NCBI GenBank assembly: GCA_001910725.1
Contig: MJGA01000006.1
Location: 434,001 to 498,000 of the forward strand
Length of the DNA stretch: 64,000 nt
Direction: 5' to 3'
Origin: Phanerodontia chrysosporium
Lineage: Eukaryota > Basidiomycota > Agaricomycetes > Polyporales > Phanerochaetaceae
The notes below the pieces were generated by a model. That model was given only the letters and a program-made list of their open reading frames with translations, made no database searches and had not been told where the DNA came from. Positions 34,281 to 45,913 of the stretch are shown here, piece after piece. Position numbers and translations under genes: made by a program. How positions within the stretch are numbered: the first letter of the stretch is position 1; every line of letters starts with the position of its first letter.

Positions 34281-35598
34281 ATGTCCCGCGCCGCTCTTTC
34301 TGTATTGCTGGCCTTTGCCGCCGCCGCTGTCGCCCAGCAGGACCCCCCAGACTCTGTCCCGCTCGCTAACAAGCACTTCGACTACCCTGGAGGCATCGTA
34401 AGTGAACGCAATCGTCGGGCGTGCGGGCTGCCCTAACCGTCCAACAGCCATACAGGGCCGATGAATACAACGGTATTCGTGGTACCCAGTCCGGTTACAA
34501 CTGTGTAACTCGACCACCGAGGGGCCCGACTCGCTGTGTCAGACGGCGTTCATCAACAACATCGACGGTGAGTAGTCTAGGGACCCCTGCATGTTTTTCG
34601 ACACGTGCTCATCGTGTCGCCAGACTGGTGTGTCTGGGCGCCGGCAAAGGGCCCGACGACCATTGGTGACTCCGAGGGAGAGGAGGTCGCATGGTGCACG
34701 AAGCCTGGTCGTGGCACCCGTCTCATCCCCGCCGGTGCCATCACCGGTGTGCAGTTCCTTAAGGCCAAGTCGTACCTCGAGGTTCTCGCCTTCATTGACC
34801 AGACGAAGCTGAACCTCACACCCGAGGACTACGGAGGAGAGCTTGACCCCCACGGTCGTGACTTGGTAAGTGCGGAAACGGGTCTTGTGGTGCGTAGCTA
34901 ACGTCTGGACAGCGTGGCAACCCCATTGGTGGTCTTGTCTACTCCAACAACCTGCCCATGAGCGGCACTGGTGACAACAACACCTACACCCAGGTCATTG
35001 AGTGGCACAAGTAAGCGCAGCTGCATACCTTCTGCGTAGCCAAGGTGCTGACATGCGCGGCAGCTTCATCGGTGCCAACTTCTCCTGCTTCAAGGCCTGT
35101 GACCCGAAGGACCCCGATGCGCCGAACTACTGCTACAACCGTCTTGACCGTGTCGGTGTCAGCTATGTCTGCCCTAACCAGGCGAAGAACGGCGTCTTCG
35201 AGGTCTGCGAGTCTGACAACCAGGACTTTGTCGGTGTGTACACTGTCGACGGTGTCACCTCGACCTACACCCAGCCCGATGAGGACGTGCCCATCACCAC
35301 CATGCCCTACACCGCCAACATCCCCGCGTCGTCGAACTGTGTCACCTACCAGAGCACCGACCTCTTCACCGCGCTCCCGACTGTCTCCTCGTCGCCGTCT
35401 GCCAACGCGGCGCCATCGGGCCCTACCCCGACTGGCTCGCGCACTGGTGGCTCTGGTCCCGCTGCGACCGGCCGTGGCAGCTCCACGGTCAGCGGCGCGG
35501 CACCCACTGGTGGATCCGCCACCGGCGGCGCTGCGTCGCTCCAGGTCTCTGCCTTCGGTGCTCTCGCGGGCATCGTCAGCGTGGCGCTCTTCCTGTAG
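34281..35598 (+). CDS. Secreted, probably GPI-anchored Cys-rich protein A; one frameshift
   Basis: A signal peptide (MSRAALSVLLAFAAAAVAQ) is followed by a conserved domain: HFDYPGG, GTQSGYN, WCVWAPAKGPTTIGDSEGEE, VAWCTKPGRGTRLIPAGAIT, GGLVYSNNLPMSGTGDNN and NFSCFKACDPKDPDAPNYCY. A Ser/Thr/Gly/Pro-rich tail follows, and then a hydrophobic end (SAFGALAGIVSVALFL) typical of a GPI signal. Six or more cysteines suggest disulphides. The family is common in mushroom genomes; I know no function. One C seems lost at about 34501, so GYN and LCNSTTEGPDSLCQ fall in different frames. Exon borders match those of gene B. With B it forms a tandem pair 600 bp apart in the same direction. Confidence 0.8.
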
Positions 35599-36202
35599 AG
35601 ACTGTCTCGCACGCTATGATGCTGTGATTTATCGGACATGATCTTAGATTGGACTAATTGCATTGGCTTTTGATACATCTTGGGCTGCTCTGACTGGCTG
35701 CTGGTGACACTGGATGACTGACTGCTGTGCGAGGTACACCTTTCCCACGCCATGAAGATGCAACTTGACGACCATCTAGTTTGAAACTACTCAAACTGGA
35801 TCAACACTCGCCGCATCAACGCATCGGTCGCGCAAACTTTTCTGATCCTCTGTGCAGGTCGGCAAGCAAGGCGCTGGATGCGCGTCGTGCTATGTCGGCG
35901 TGGGTCCTCACGGTGTCTGACCCCCGCCGCAATGTCGCTGGCTAGGGGAAGAACCCGTGGCTGTGCCTCGACGGCAAGGTGCTTTCTTGCGAGCCGACAC
36001 CTGGAGGCCGAACACGGCCAGTTCTTACCGGCAGGCGGGCGGGGGTATTTTGGGCGAGCGTTATAATAGACGACTGAGTTTGAATTCAGCTGATCACAGG
36101 TCTTTCGCTCGCTTTCTTTGTCCCCTTCTCCCTCAACATTGTCGGCCGCCGCTCTCGCACCCCCGGTTTCCCCCAGAGGCCCGTGTCCACCGCTCGCACA
36201 GC
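35599..36202. other. Spacer between the tandem secreted-protein genes
   Basis: 604 bases with gene A's 3' end and gene B's promoter; a TTATAATA element lies at 36061-36068, about 135 bases before the ATG of gene B. The sequence is not visibly similar to the region before gene A. Confidence 0.45.
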
Positions 36203-37523
36203 ATGCCCAGCGTCGCTCTTTCGTTCTTTTGGCCTTCGTCGCCGCCGCCGTTGCCCAGGATCCGGATCCCACGGGCACTCAGCCCCTCACCCAGAAGCAT
36301 TTCTCATACCCCACCGGCATTGTACGTCGCTCGCTCTGTTTGTGGTCGTTCCTGCTCATCCTTTCCATCTACAGCCATACCAAGTGGACCCGAACGATGG
36401 TGTTCGTGGTCCCCAGACCGGATACAACATCTGTAACTCGACCACCGAGGGCCCCAACTCTCTTTGCCAGACCGCCTTCATCAACCACATTGATGGTATG
36501 TAACCAACACAACAGTTCGAGCCGTGCTTACACCTGTGTAGACTGGTGCTTCTGGGCTCCGCCTACTGGTCCCACTACCATCGGTGAATCCGAAGGCGAG
36601 GAAGTCGCATGGTGCACCAAGCCAGGACGTGGCACGCGTCTCATTCCCGCTGGCGCCATCACTGGTGTGCAGTTCCTCGTTGCACCCTCGTACATCGAGG
36701 TTCTCGCATTCTTCGACCAGACCATGGTCAACCTGACCCCCGACGACTTTGGTGGCGAGCTGGACCCCCACGGGGCCGATCTTGTATGTCCCTTGTCCTA
36801 TTTCTGGAACGCCGATCTTGTGAACTGAAAAAATTGCACAGCGTGGTAACCCTATTGGCGCTCTCGTTTACTCGAACAACCTTCCTCAAAGCGGAACCGG
36901 CGACAACAACACCTACATTCAGGTGTCTGAGTGGCACAAGTGAGTACACACAGAGATTCTCTCGGCGCTTGCCTTACCTGTCTTCCCAGCTTCATTGGTG
37001 CCAACTTCTCTTGCTTCAAGGCGTGCGACCCGAAGGACCCCAACGCCGGCAACTACTGCTACAACCGTCTCGACCGTGTCGGTATCCCGTACGTTTGCCC
37101 CAACGCAGCGAAGAACGGTGTCTTCGAGGTGTGCGACTCCGACAACCAGGACTTCCCCGGCGTGTACACACGAACGGTGTTACCACCTCGTACACCCAGC
37201 CGCCTGACTCGGTCCCCATCGGCACTCTCCCGTACACCCCGCGCATCCCCGCGTCGTCGAACTGCGTCACGTATCAGTCCTCGGACCTCTTCGCGCAGCT
37301 CCCCACCCCCACTGGCGCCAGCTCTTCGCCTTCTGCGACCTCTTCGGGTGCCTCGACCTCGGGCTCTGGCTCCAACTCTGGCTCGCCCTCGCGCACTGGT
37401 TCGTCTTCGAGCGGCACTGCGTCCCCCACCGGCGGTGCCCAGAACAATGGCGTCGCGGCCGTTCGCACGTCTGCATTTGCCACTATTGCTGGCGTCGTCT
37501 TTGCCGTCGCCTTCTTCGCCTAA
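36203..37523 (+). CDS. Secreted, probably GPI-anchored Cys-rich protein B (tandem paralogue); two frameshifts
   Basis: A paralogue of the preceding gene with the same exon layout. Shared motifs are HFSYPTG, PQTGYNICNSTTEGPNSLCQ, DWCFWAPPTGPTTIGESEGE, GAITGVQFLVAPSYIEVLAF, FSCFKACDPKDPNAGNYCY and NCVTYQSSDLFAQLP. The tail is Ser/Thr/Gly-rich and ends in a hydrophobic FATIAGVVFAVAFFA, again a likely GPI signal. The signal peptide needs one base restored near 36222-36230: the literal frame reads a Pro-rich sequence, the neighbouring frame LLAFVAAAVAQDPDPTG. A second loss near 37169 separates DFPGVYT from NGVTTSYTQPPDSVP. The stop is TAA 37521-37523. Function unknown; it may be a cell-surface protein. 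Confidence 0.78.
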
Positions 37524-38077
37524 ACGGATTTCACCTCTATACAACGGACAATGTCATATATCCCCTCTTTTTCCCCGTCGTCATACTAAACCTCTCCCGT
37601 ACCGTCTCGATACCTCGGACGTTTTATTCCCTCGGGCTGTCATTCGTTGTTCTCGCCAGCTTCCTTGGTTGTTTTTCTTCCTGACCTTGGCTGCTTGGGC
37701 TCGAGGCACAGAAAGGACACTGGGTCGGATACGGATGGACTGATATATCTACGCTGATCTAACTACCCACGTACTGTATGTTTGTACCGGTTACCGACGC
37801 TTGTTTGTAATGCACATCTTATTGTCTGTCGTTTCTTCCTCAGCCTAGACTACCCCCGGGTAGGGGGTGCACGTTTGAAGAGATCGGAGTTGTAATGACT
37901 CTGTGAGGGGGACGCGAAGTGTTGGACAACCCATACGGGTATGTATGGGTGTGTTGGCACAAACGATCACGTAGAGATACAGTCAGGTAGCTCGCCTTAC
38001 ACTAAGTAATCATACAACTAGAATAATACCCAACTCTAACCAAAACCGAGCGAAAGCTGGAGAACCGCATGTAAAGC
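37524..38077. other. Convergent intergenic spacer
   Basis: 554 bases between gene B and the end of condensin subunit 1. It should contain both terminators. No gene is seen. Confidence 0.5.
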
Positions 38078-41000
38078 TCACTCATCATCTTGTTCCTCCT
38101 GAGTGACTTTCTTACGGGCAGCTACATAGGATTGTCAGTAAGGAATCGGGTTCGAGAGTTGACGGAAGGTCGCTTACATCTTCGGACAGCCTTTTTGCGT
38201 GCGGCAGCCTTGTTCTTCTCGACGCGCTTCTCGAACGCCTGGTCCTCTGCACCCTGCCGCCTATGCTCATCAAGAATCTACACGTACGTACCACGTCAGC
38301 ATCACGCCCACCCCAGCTAACAAGAAGACTCACGCTCTCAAACTCGTTGAGCTCCGTCTCCGGCTTGTTCGGCGACTTGTTTGAGCGCGCCTTGGCGAGG
38401 ATCTCCTGGAAGCGCGCGTAGACGTCTTCCTCGTGCAGTTTGTCGCGGTAGAACGGCAGGCCCTCGACGAGCTTCTTGACCGAGCGCTCGCTCTTGAACG
38501 GCAGCAGCGACAGGCAGAACGCGATGTCGCGCCACTGGCGCGGCTCCTCCGACAGGCGGAAGCGCTGGCAGAGCTTCTCGACGATGTTCTCGGCTTGCTT
38601 TTCCTGTAGGAGGGTAAGTGAGCACGTTGACCACAAAACACATGGCACGGACCTTCTCAATGAACTTGAAGATGTACTTCATCGTGCTTTGGAACGCTTC
38701 TTCGTCCACGGCGTGAGCACCGGTCGAGAGGTGGCTGATGACTGGACGCGTGTTAGCGAAGGTGACCATTGCTGAAACTGAGAAGAGCTCACCATCGGGA
38801 AGATTGTTGTAGATGGCATTGTCCTTCGTCGCAAGCTCAGAGAAGAACAGCTTCGCCAGGTCGGCAATTCTCTCATCGCTATCTTCGAGGCACTTCGCCA
38901 TCTCGCCGAGCTGACCTTTCACCTTGATCATGCCATTCAAGATCAAATGCGTGAGGACCATGAGCGTGTTCTTCTTGACGATGACGTCCTTGTCGGACAG
39001 ACCCTTGTACAGCTCGTTGCTGTTCTCGTCAACGATGGTGCTGAACGATACAGCAACGTCGCCAAGGGCGATGACGATGTTGCTTCGGATGCTTGGGTCT
39101 TTGGACGACTCGAGAATGCGGAAGAGAAGCCCGTGATGTTGGTCGCAGAACTGTGCGCTGACACAGAGGAATTTGCTGAACGCCAGAGTCGCCGCGGCTC
39201 GAAGGGTACGGTTCTAGCCAACAAGGTTTAGTCTACGTTTGCGGGCTGGGACGTCTACCTTACCTTGAACTTGTGGGGACTGCCAGAAATGTGGACAAGC
39301 ATTGGGCCAAAGGTTCCCAGTAGTGACTCGGGGTCAACGACCAGCTCGTTCTCTCGAATGTGAGCGATTCGCTCGCCGATCTCGTCCTCGGCGTTGCCAG
39401 CGACCTGCTCGAGTTCCTCGACGGTATCCTTCTGGGCACTCCTGTCAGCTTGCGGTCCGCGAGCGGCCTTCTCGGCTAGAAGGTCAACCTGTCAATGTAG
39501 CAAGTGGCAGTATGTACGTCCGGGCGTACCTTGTTCGCGTTCATGCTTCTGTCTCTTCATCTCTCGCTCCACCAACTCGAGAAAGACAATCTGTTTAATA
39601 GCGACATGGCCAACAACAAAGAGCAGCTGACTGAGCTCGAATGCATCACCGACATCTTTGTCGTCGCCTTCCGCAGCACCGGCGGCACTGGTCGGGCTTT
39701 GAGTTGAGGCCGGCTCTATGCTGTCCTCATCCAAGGCCATTGCATCAGGGTCTGCCTCAGGCGCAGAAGCTTCGGCACTCGCAGATCGCAGTGGTTTGCC
39801 TTGTTTCGGACCAAAGACTCGGCGCGTCAGGTTCTTGATGAGTCTGTCGCAGAAGATGTCTGGCCGTTCCGCTAAAGCATAGACGGTATTGATAGCCTGC
39901 TCCGCCATACCAAACCAATCTTTGTGCCGACAAGGGTGCTCGATCGCTTCCTGGAGCTTCTTGAAGAGTGGGTTGTCGAGCCCGAGACGGATGTTCTTAT
40001 CGAACAAGGAGCCCTTGACTTTCTTCGCGCTGCCGTTCAATCGCTGAATGGCGACGCAGGTATACCGAGCAAGAAGTAGATCGGCCTGGTGAGGACAAGT
40101 GAGCTCATAGAGCTGCTGACGTAGAACAGTAAGTCTGACCTGACCACGACTGCCCAGGCCGATCTTGATCAGAGTATCAATGCGGTCGGCAACCACGCTC
40201 CGTCTGGCGAGTGCAAGCATGCCCAGAATAATGATTGCGCCACGGCGTTGGGCTCGTGGAAGTGATCGCTCAGAGCCTGTGGATCGCGTGAGTCACCACT
40301 CTGCTGCATACTAACACCACGCACTGTACACCTGCCACAACTTCGTGATAACGTCGTTGTGGACCTGGCCATCCTCCATCATGATACGCATCATCTCTTC
40401 CAGACTCGTCAGCTCGGCCAGAGTTGCATCGTACGTCAACCTATGCAAGATGAGTACCTAAGCGGTATAGGTATACATGAGGTTCGCTTACTCGATCATG
40501 TTCTTTGCGATACGATTGACTTGCTGCTTCGGTTCCATGTCGGGAAGGGGGTCGAAGTACAGGCTGCGATAGCATTCGAGCAGACGCGGACGAATGCCCT
40601 TCAGCTCCTTTCCGTCTTCGCTCGTTGCAGAGTGGTCTTTGTGCCAGATCAGATGAAGCATCTTCTTGATGCCAACCTACAAGCCAATGCGTCAATTACT
40701 GGTGCAGGACATGAGACTGCGATATCTACCTCAGCACCATCGAACTGGTACTCGTGGGCGACGCGGAAAAATTCCATCGCCTCCAGGACCTCCGCCTTCG
40801 ACGTAGACGCTAGAAGCTGCTCGATGACCTTCATGCCTTGTTCAACCTGTCTGATGAAGCTGAGACCCTCTGCGTAGTAACGCTTCCTAAGCTTCAGGTG
40901 AAGCATCTCATTGCTGTCGAGAATAGCGATTGCTTCAGCCTCGCTCTGAAGCGCGTCGATGTTCAGTTGGGACTTGCGCGGCTTTTTCTTTCGCTTAGCC

Positions 41001-42808
41001 TTGACAGCGTCGCCTTCTTCATCGGCCATTTCGATATCCTGTTCTCCTTGTTGGTCGTCTTCCTCAGCGTCGACGTCCATCTCATCTTCCGAGTTGTCGG
41101 ACGACCTCTTAGCTCTGACACTCGAAATTAGAAACAGAGGTATAATGAGGGCGTGTGTACGCACCGCTTCTTCTTAGGAAGATCCTCTTCCGCATCGCCC
41201 TCCTCGTTCTCCTCTTCGACTTCCTCATCATCTTCGTCATCCCTATCCCCCTCCGCGTCGCCCTCAACTTGCTGTACAGCCTTCGCCACTTGCTGTTCGA
41301 CCTTCTGAAGCTCCTTCACCACATTCTCGTAACGAGCCTCCCACTCCCGTTGACCGAGCAGACCGCCGTGCATCAATCCATACGGGTGTGTGACGATGAG
41401 CTTAACGATAAGTGAAACGGCAGACTTGCGTACGCCAGCAGCTTTGTCCTCGAGACAATCAACAGCGGCGCGCGTAATGGCGAGACGTTGCTTGGGGAAC
41501 TTGACAGGTAGATCACAGAGCTTGGCAAGTGTAGAGAGGACCTTCGTCCGTACATATGAAGACAGGTCAAGGGTGCGCTCCAGGAGCAAGTCATAGAGGC
41601 CGTTGAGCTGCTTCTGGCTTTGTTGCGCGTCCATGTTCAGATCCGCAGAGACAGCGATCTCGCGAATGAGGTGCCCTATGACTTCGACTAGAGCCATGCG
41701 CATGGGATACGACTGTGCCTTCTCTTAGGAAACAATTCAAGAGAATAAATGCGCAGCGCACCTCTGAATCCAAGTGCGTAAGAAGCAAACTAATCTGCTT
41801 GAGCACTGCTCGTGGGGCAAGCTCCGTGAGCCTAATCAGGAACCTAGAGAATGCTCTTGGGCCTTTGGTGTCCTGTGCGTTGAAAGTCGTCCCCGCGATA
41901 TCGCGAAGGACATCGTCGCAGAGTTGGGAATGATCGAACTCTTTGTACAGAATCGTAAGGCATTCGGCCATCGGTTCCGAGAGATGCTCGTAGTATTGCA
42001 GATTTTGCCTGATGCTTATCCCTGCCCCAAGAATGTGTCCGTGGTGCTTCACCGCAAGGCAGACGCATTTGTATACGCCTAGGCGGATGTCCTGCGCCTT
42101 CATATAACCTTCATTCTCACAGATACGCCAGGTCGGTATCATCAAACAGCTATAATAGGGCATTAAGCAAGGCTGACAATTGAAAGCAGCTTAGTCGTAC
42201 TTAATGAATGTATCTCTCTCCGGCGTCGTGGTCCATAACCGCTGTGTCCTCAGCCGAAGCACCTTGCTGATCAACATAAGCGTCGCAGGTATCTGGTCCT
42301 GCCAAGACCAATGTTCAGGTCGGCGAGCAGCAAGCGCACGCGCTGCTGCAGCTTTTCCACCTCGTCCTCTTCTCGCGCGGGACTGTGGCGCCGGTGCGTC
42401 GTCGTCGACAGTGGCCTTGACCTTCTCCGCGGCCAAGACGAACCATTGTAGCAGAAACGCGTACATTTCCAGCGCGGCTTTGCGTGACACGAGTACTTCC
42501 TGCTCTTCTGCTTCCTGATCACGTACCGTTGCCTCGACCTGAGCTTGGAAAGCGGACGATATTGAGTCAAGGAGCTTGCTCATCGTGGACCCCTGCAGGT
42601 GTTCCGCGTACTTCAAAAGGCTACGGTAGGCATCAAAAACTTGTGGTTGCGTGATGTTGTCCGAGGAGTCTGCAATGGCTTCAACTGCGCCTTCGAGGAG
42701 CGCGGACACAGTACGCGGATCCATTGAGGAGATATCATGTTCGTAGGGGATGTCATAGCTCGACATATCCTCAAAGGCTTGTAGCTCCTCTTGCAAGTCA
42801 AAATCCAT
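38078..42808 (-). CDS. Condensin complex subunit 1 (Cnd1/Ycs4 homologue)
   Basis: About 1350 residues in many exons. Condensin-1 subunit 1 is a HEAT-repeat protein that binds the kleisin and compacts mitotic chromosomes. ATG 42808 begins MDFDLQEELQAFEDMSSYDI. Recognisable blocks are ENEGYMKAQDIRLGVYKC, LYDLLLERTLDLSSYVRTKV, CLEDKAAGVRKSAVSLIVKL, an acidic stretch near 41000-41260, then RRGAIIILGMLALARRSVVA and the Cnd1 domain LMVLTHLILNGMIKVKGQLG, MAKCLEDSDERIADLAKLFF and SELATKDNAIYNNLPD. The tail is Lys/Arg- and Glu-rich (KKVTQEEQDDE before the TGA at 38078-38080), as usual for the family. Exon joins I checked are in frame with no lost bases, notable for so long a gene here. It is divergent from RPB10. 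Confidence 0.94.
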
Positions 42809-43021
42809 GGTGTGCGTTGGAGGTAGTGGGGTCGCCAATGTCGGGTTGGGCGTCGACGTCGACGTGGACGACGTCGGGGAAGGGAGAAAGGTGATGGACG
42901 CGACCAAGTTTGGCGCGAAACTCCTGAACGACGCACGTGATCCGCGTCTTTCCACGTGAGCATGCCAAATTTGGAGAGATCGCCGTCTCTCTTCTTGCCA
43001 TCACCTTGTTCACCGTCCAGC
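42809..43021. promoter_or_regulatory. Bidirectional promoter of condensin subunit 1 and RPB10
   Basis: Only 213 bases separate the two start codons, so both transcripts must start within it or overlap. No TATA box is evident. It includes a short run of GTCGAC/GACGTC-like repeats near 42852-42875. Confidence 0.55.
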
Positions 43022-43412
<391 letters not shown>

Positions 43413-43573
43413 ACTCGCTCTTGCCTTCCTCCGGGCATCGTACAGCTGTGATTACTCGGATTGACTCCAGGCATCACACAAAAGCACCACGTCCCGACGT
43501 AAAGGGTACAACGAATGCCACCTGCCATTTGTTTGCCTTACAACGGACCGCACAGACCCGCATCCTGCGATGT

Positions 43574-44075
43574 TCAAGCGGCGGACACTAGCATGGAACG
43601 TCCTGCAATGCGTGCGTCGAGGATCTCTTCATTTGTGTTTGACAGCGTTTTCTCCTTCTCCTTCCTCCTGTATTCTAGAAACACAAATGCATCATTAGTT
43701 CAATATGGCTAGTTCATCCAACGGATCGTTACACTTTTGCGCCCTTCTAGCAAATAGGAGATCACACGATGCACAGGTCTCATATCGAGTCCGTCTCTCG
43801 CAAAAGAAAGCACCAGACTAACTGCAAAGCTCACCTCTCAGATTGAACTCAAAGGCCTTTGCCACCTAAAATGACCAAGTTACTCTCGGACATGGCCATT
43901 CTAACACCCTTCAGCGCCATTTGTTATACCTCAAGACCCCCAACGCGCCACAACAGTAGAGGACACCGAAGAGCCACCAATGTCTTGCAGCGCGTTGAAT
44001 ACTAGACAAGCAAGAATGTACATCTCCAGGATGAGCACAATGGTCAGCATGCCCCCGTCGACTTCTCAATACGTA
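43574..44075 (-). CDS. Probable small single-pass membrane protein, ends uncertain
   Basis: Two short, well-spliced exons (43574-43674 and 43835-43865) read VAKAFEFNLR then EYRRKEKEKTLSNTNEEILD, followed by ARIAGRSMLVSAA and a TGA at 43574-43576. An upstream segment (about 43930-44020) reads RHWWLFGVLYCCGALGVL, a membrane helix, with GT at its end; joining it in frame to VAKAF needs one G restored. The whole would be a helix followed by a basic and then mixed tail, roughly 75-90 residues. I do not recognise the family, and the start codon is not identified. It is convergent with RPB10 with 161 bp between the stops. Confidence 0.45.
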
Positions 44076-44303
44076 ACTGACATCTCGTAGGCAGAGGTCC
44101 GCGCCTAGCTATGCTTCCGTGCTTCCGGAGTTATAAGCAAGTCACGGAGCTATTGTCTTCCACACTCTAAACATGAGACTCAAGCCTTTCCTTCATCCAG
44201 AAGCACTTCGAAGCCTAGCTTGGTGCCCAGAGACCAGGTCTTCATTCAGACGGATTCATACACTAGAAGATTATATACGGTAGGGCCGATGTTGTGAGAA
44301 TCA

Positions 44304-45253
44304 TCAATAATACAGGCTGACTGGTTTTCCTTCCCAAGTCTCCCAGTTCTCCAAAGCATCTTCGACGATAAAATGGGCAACGTCCTTACGTGATATGGTG
44401 TATCCAAGCGCGTCCCTGTCGTTGGTGCAGACTCGGTACACTCGCTTCCCCCGATTCGCCTCCTCGTCCGCCTTCGCTGGTCCGTCTGTGAGCCATCCCG
44501 CGCGAAGGATCATGATGCTCTTGAACGCGCCCTCAGCGGGCATGCCTTCAAGCGTCTTCCACTCCTTCGGCAACATCTCCGGGCGGTACGACTCGTCGGG
44601 GAAGTGCGTGCCGGCACAGTGTGCCGCGACGCGCTCCATCCAGAACTTGTCCACGTGCGGCGGCGTCAGCAGCCACGAGTAGAACACCTTGAGCAGGAAC
44701 GGCAACCGCTTGTGCGACGCCTTGGTGGAGCCGATCGTCGAGAGGGCGATGAGCTTCGGCTGTGAACCCGCGCTGCGCTGGTTTTCTGGTAGGGTGCGGA
44801 TGACGTTCAGGAGCGCGGTCGAGCAAATGTCTCCGGGAAGACGTGGGCGCCAGTGATGATGCTGAAGTGGTGAAGGGCGCCTCCTGCACGAATGGTGAGT
44901 CAATTGAATGTGCTGCCATGGCTGGTGCTTACCGACTGTGAACAAGACGACGTCGACATGTCGAGATTCGGATGCTGCCTGCGCCTCAGCCCAGCCTCGC
45001 GCGACATCTTCAATCTCGAGCGCGTCTCCTTTGACGAGGCGCGCCTTTCCTGATTTCACGTAAGGCTTCATTGCCTCATCCGCATCAAAGACCTCGGTCT
45101 TGCGCAGCAGGAATGTTATTGTTGCGCCCTTAGCTGAGGTATAATCGTCAAGTTCAATGCCGCCAGTCTCCGTGGATAGCACGACTTACCCAATAGCCTG
45201 AGTGCAGAGTAATAGCCGATGTTCTTAGAGGCTCCGAGCGTATAGACGTTCAT
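44304..45253 (-). CDS. NAD(P)-binding Rossmann-fold protein (NmrA/SDR-like); one frameshift
   Basis: Start MNVYTLGASKNIGYYSALRL contains the TLGASKxIG nucleotide-binding motif of atypical short-chain dehydrogenase/NmrA-like proteins. It continues GATITFLLRKTEVFDADEAM, GKARLVKGDALEIEDVARGW and DVVLFTVG. A one-base loss (GGG read as GG, near 44835) separates SIITGAHVFP from GDICSTALLNVIRTLPEN. The rest is PKLIALSTIGSTKASHKRLP, RAGWLTDGPA and a C-terminal VEDALENWETWEGKPVSLYY. The catalytic YxxxK of classical SDRs is not obvious, so a redox-sensor or reductase role is open. About 290 residues with one intron near 44890-44935 and one near 45185. Confidence 0.75.
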
Positions 45254-45913
45254 CGCTATGCGATACTATGTGGGGCTTGCGAGTAGTGGATGGGTGGGTG
45301 TTGTCGTTGTATCTGTTGTGCAACTTTCGTGAGCCTTCATGCGTTTATGTACAATGCGAGGGCGGGATAGAGCCAGCGCTGGCGTGCATGACGCCGTGAC
45401 CTCGGCCCGCCTACGTGTGCGTCTCTGTCATCTCCCAGGGACATGTTGCCGCGGCCGCAGGGAGCGCGCTATGAAAGATCGCGGAAGCTGTGCAGAACTG
45501 ATTGCACGTAGGGTTCCGCGACTCTACAGTGCCACGGTGCACCAACGTGTCTGCTGGTGGTGTGCGCGCGACTCAGCGCTCGACTGCGAGGTGTATCGGC
45601 GGATCGTGGCCGAAGCTTACGTGTGAGTGATTCACCGAGGAAGAGTCGGAATGAGGACGGCGCAGCATCACAGCCTTGGATCGGAGGCTGGAAGCACGCA
45701 TTTGTACATTCATGGGGCAGGACGGACAATACCAAGGCCCGCAGACGCTCAGAGAAATTGGAATGGGTCCTCATACTGACTGACTTCCACCCACAAGCAA
45801 ACTATACATTCATAACCACACAACGACGAGAGGCACAATGTAACACTGGGTAACCTCGCGAGTACGCACTAAGGAAGGCCAGCAATGACGCTAGGACGTG
45901 CTCTATTGCGACT
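45254..45913. other. Intergenic between NAD(P)-binding protein and F-box gene 3
   Basis: 660 bases. It holds the promoter of the leftward NAD(P)-binding gene and the 3' end of F-box gene 3. No gene is seen. Confidence 0.45.
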
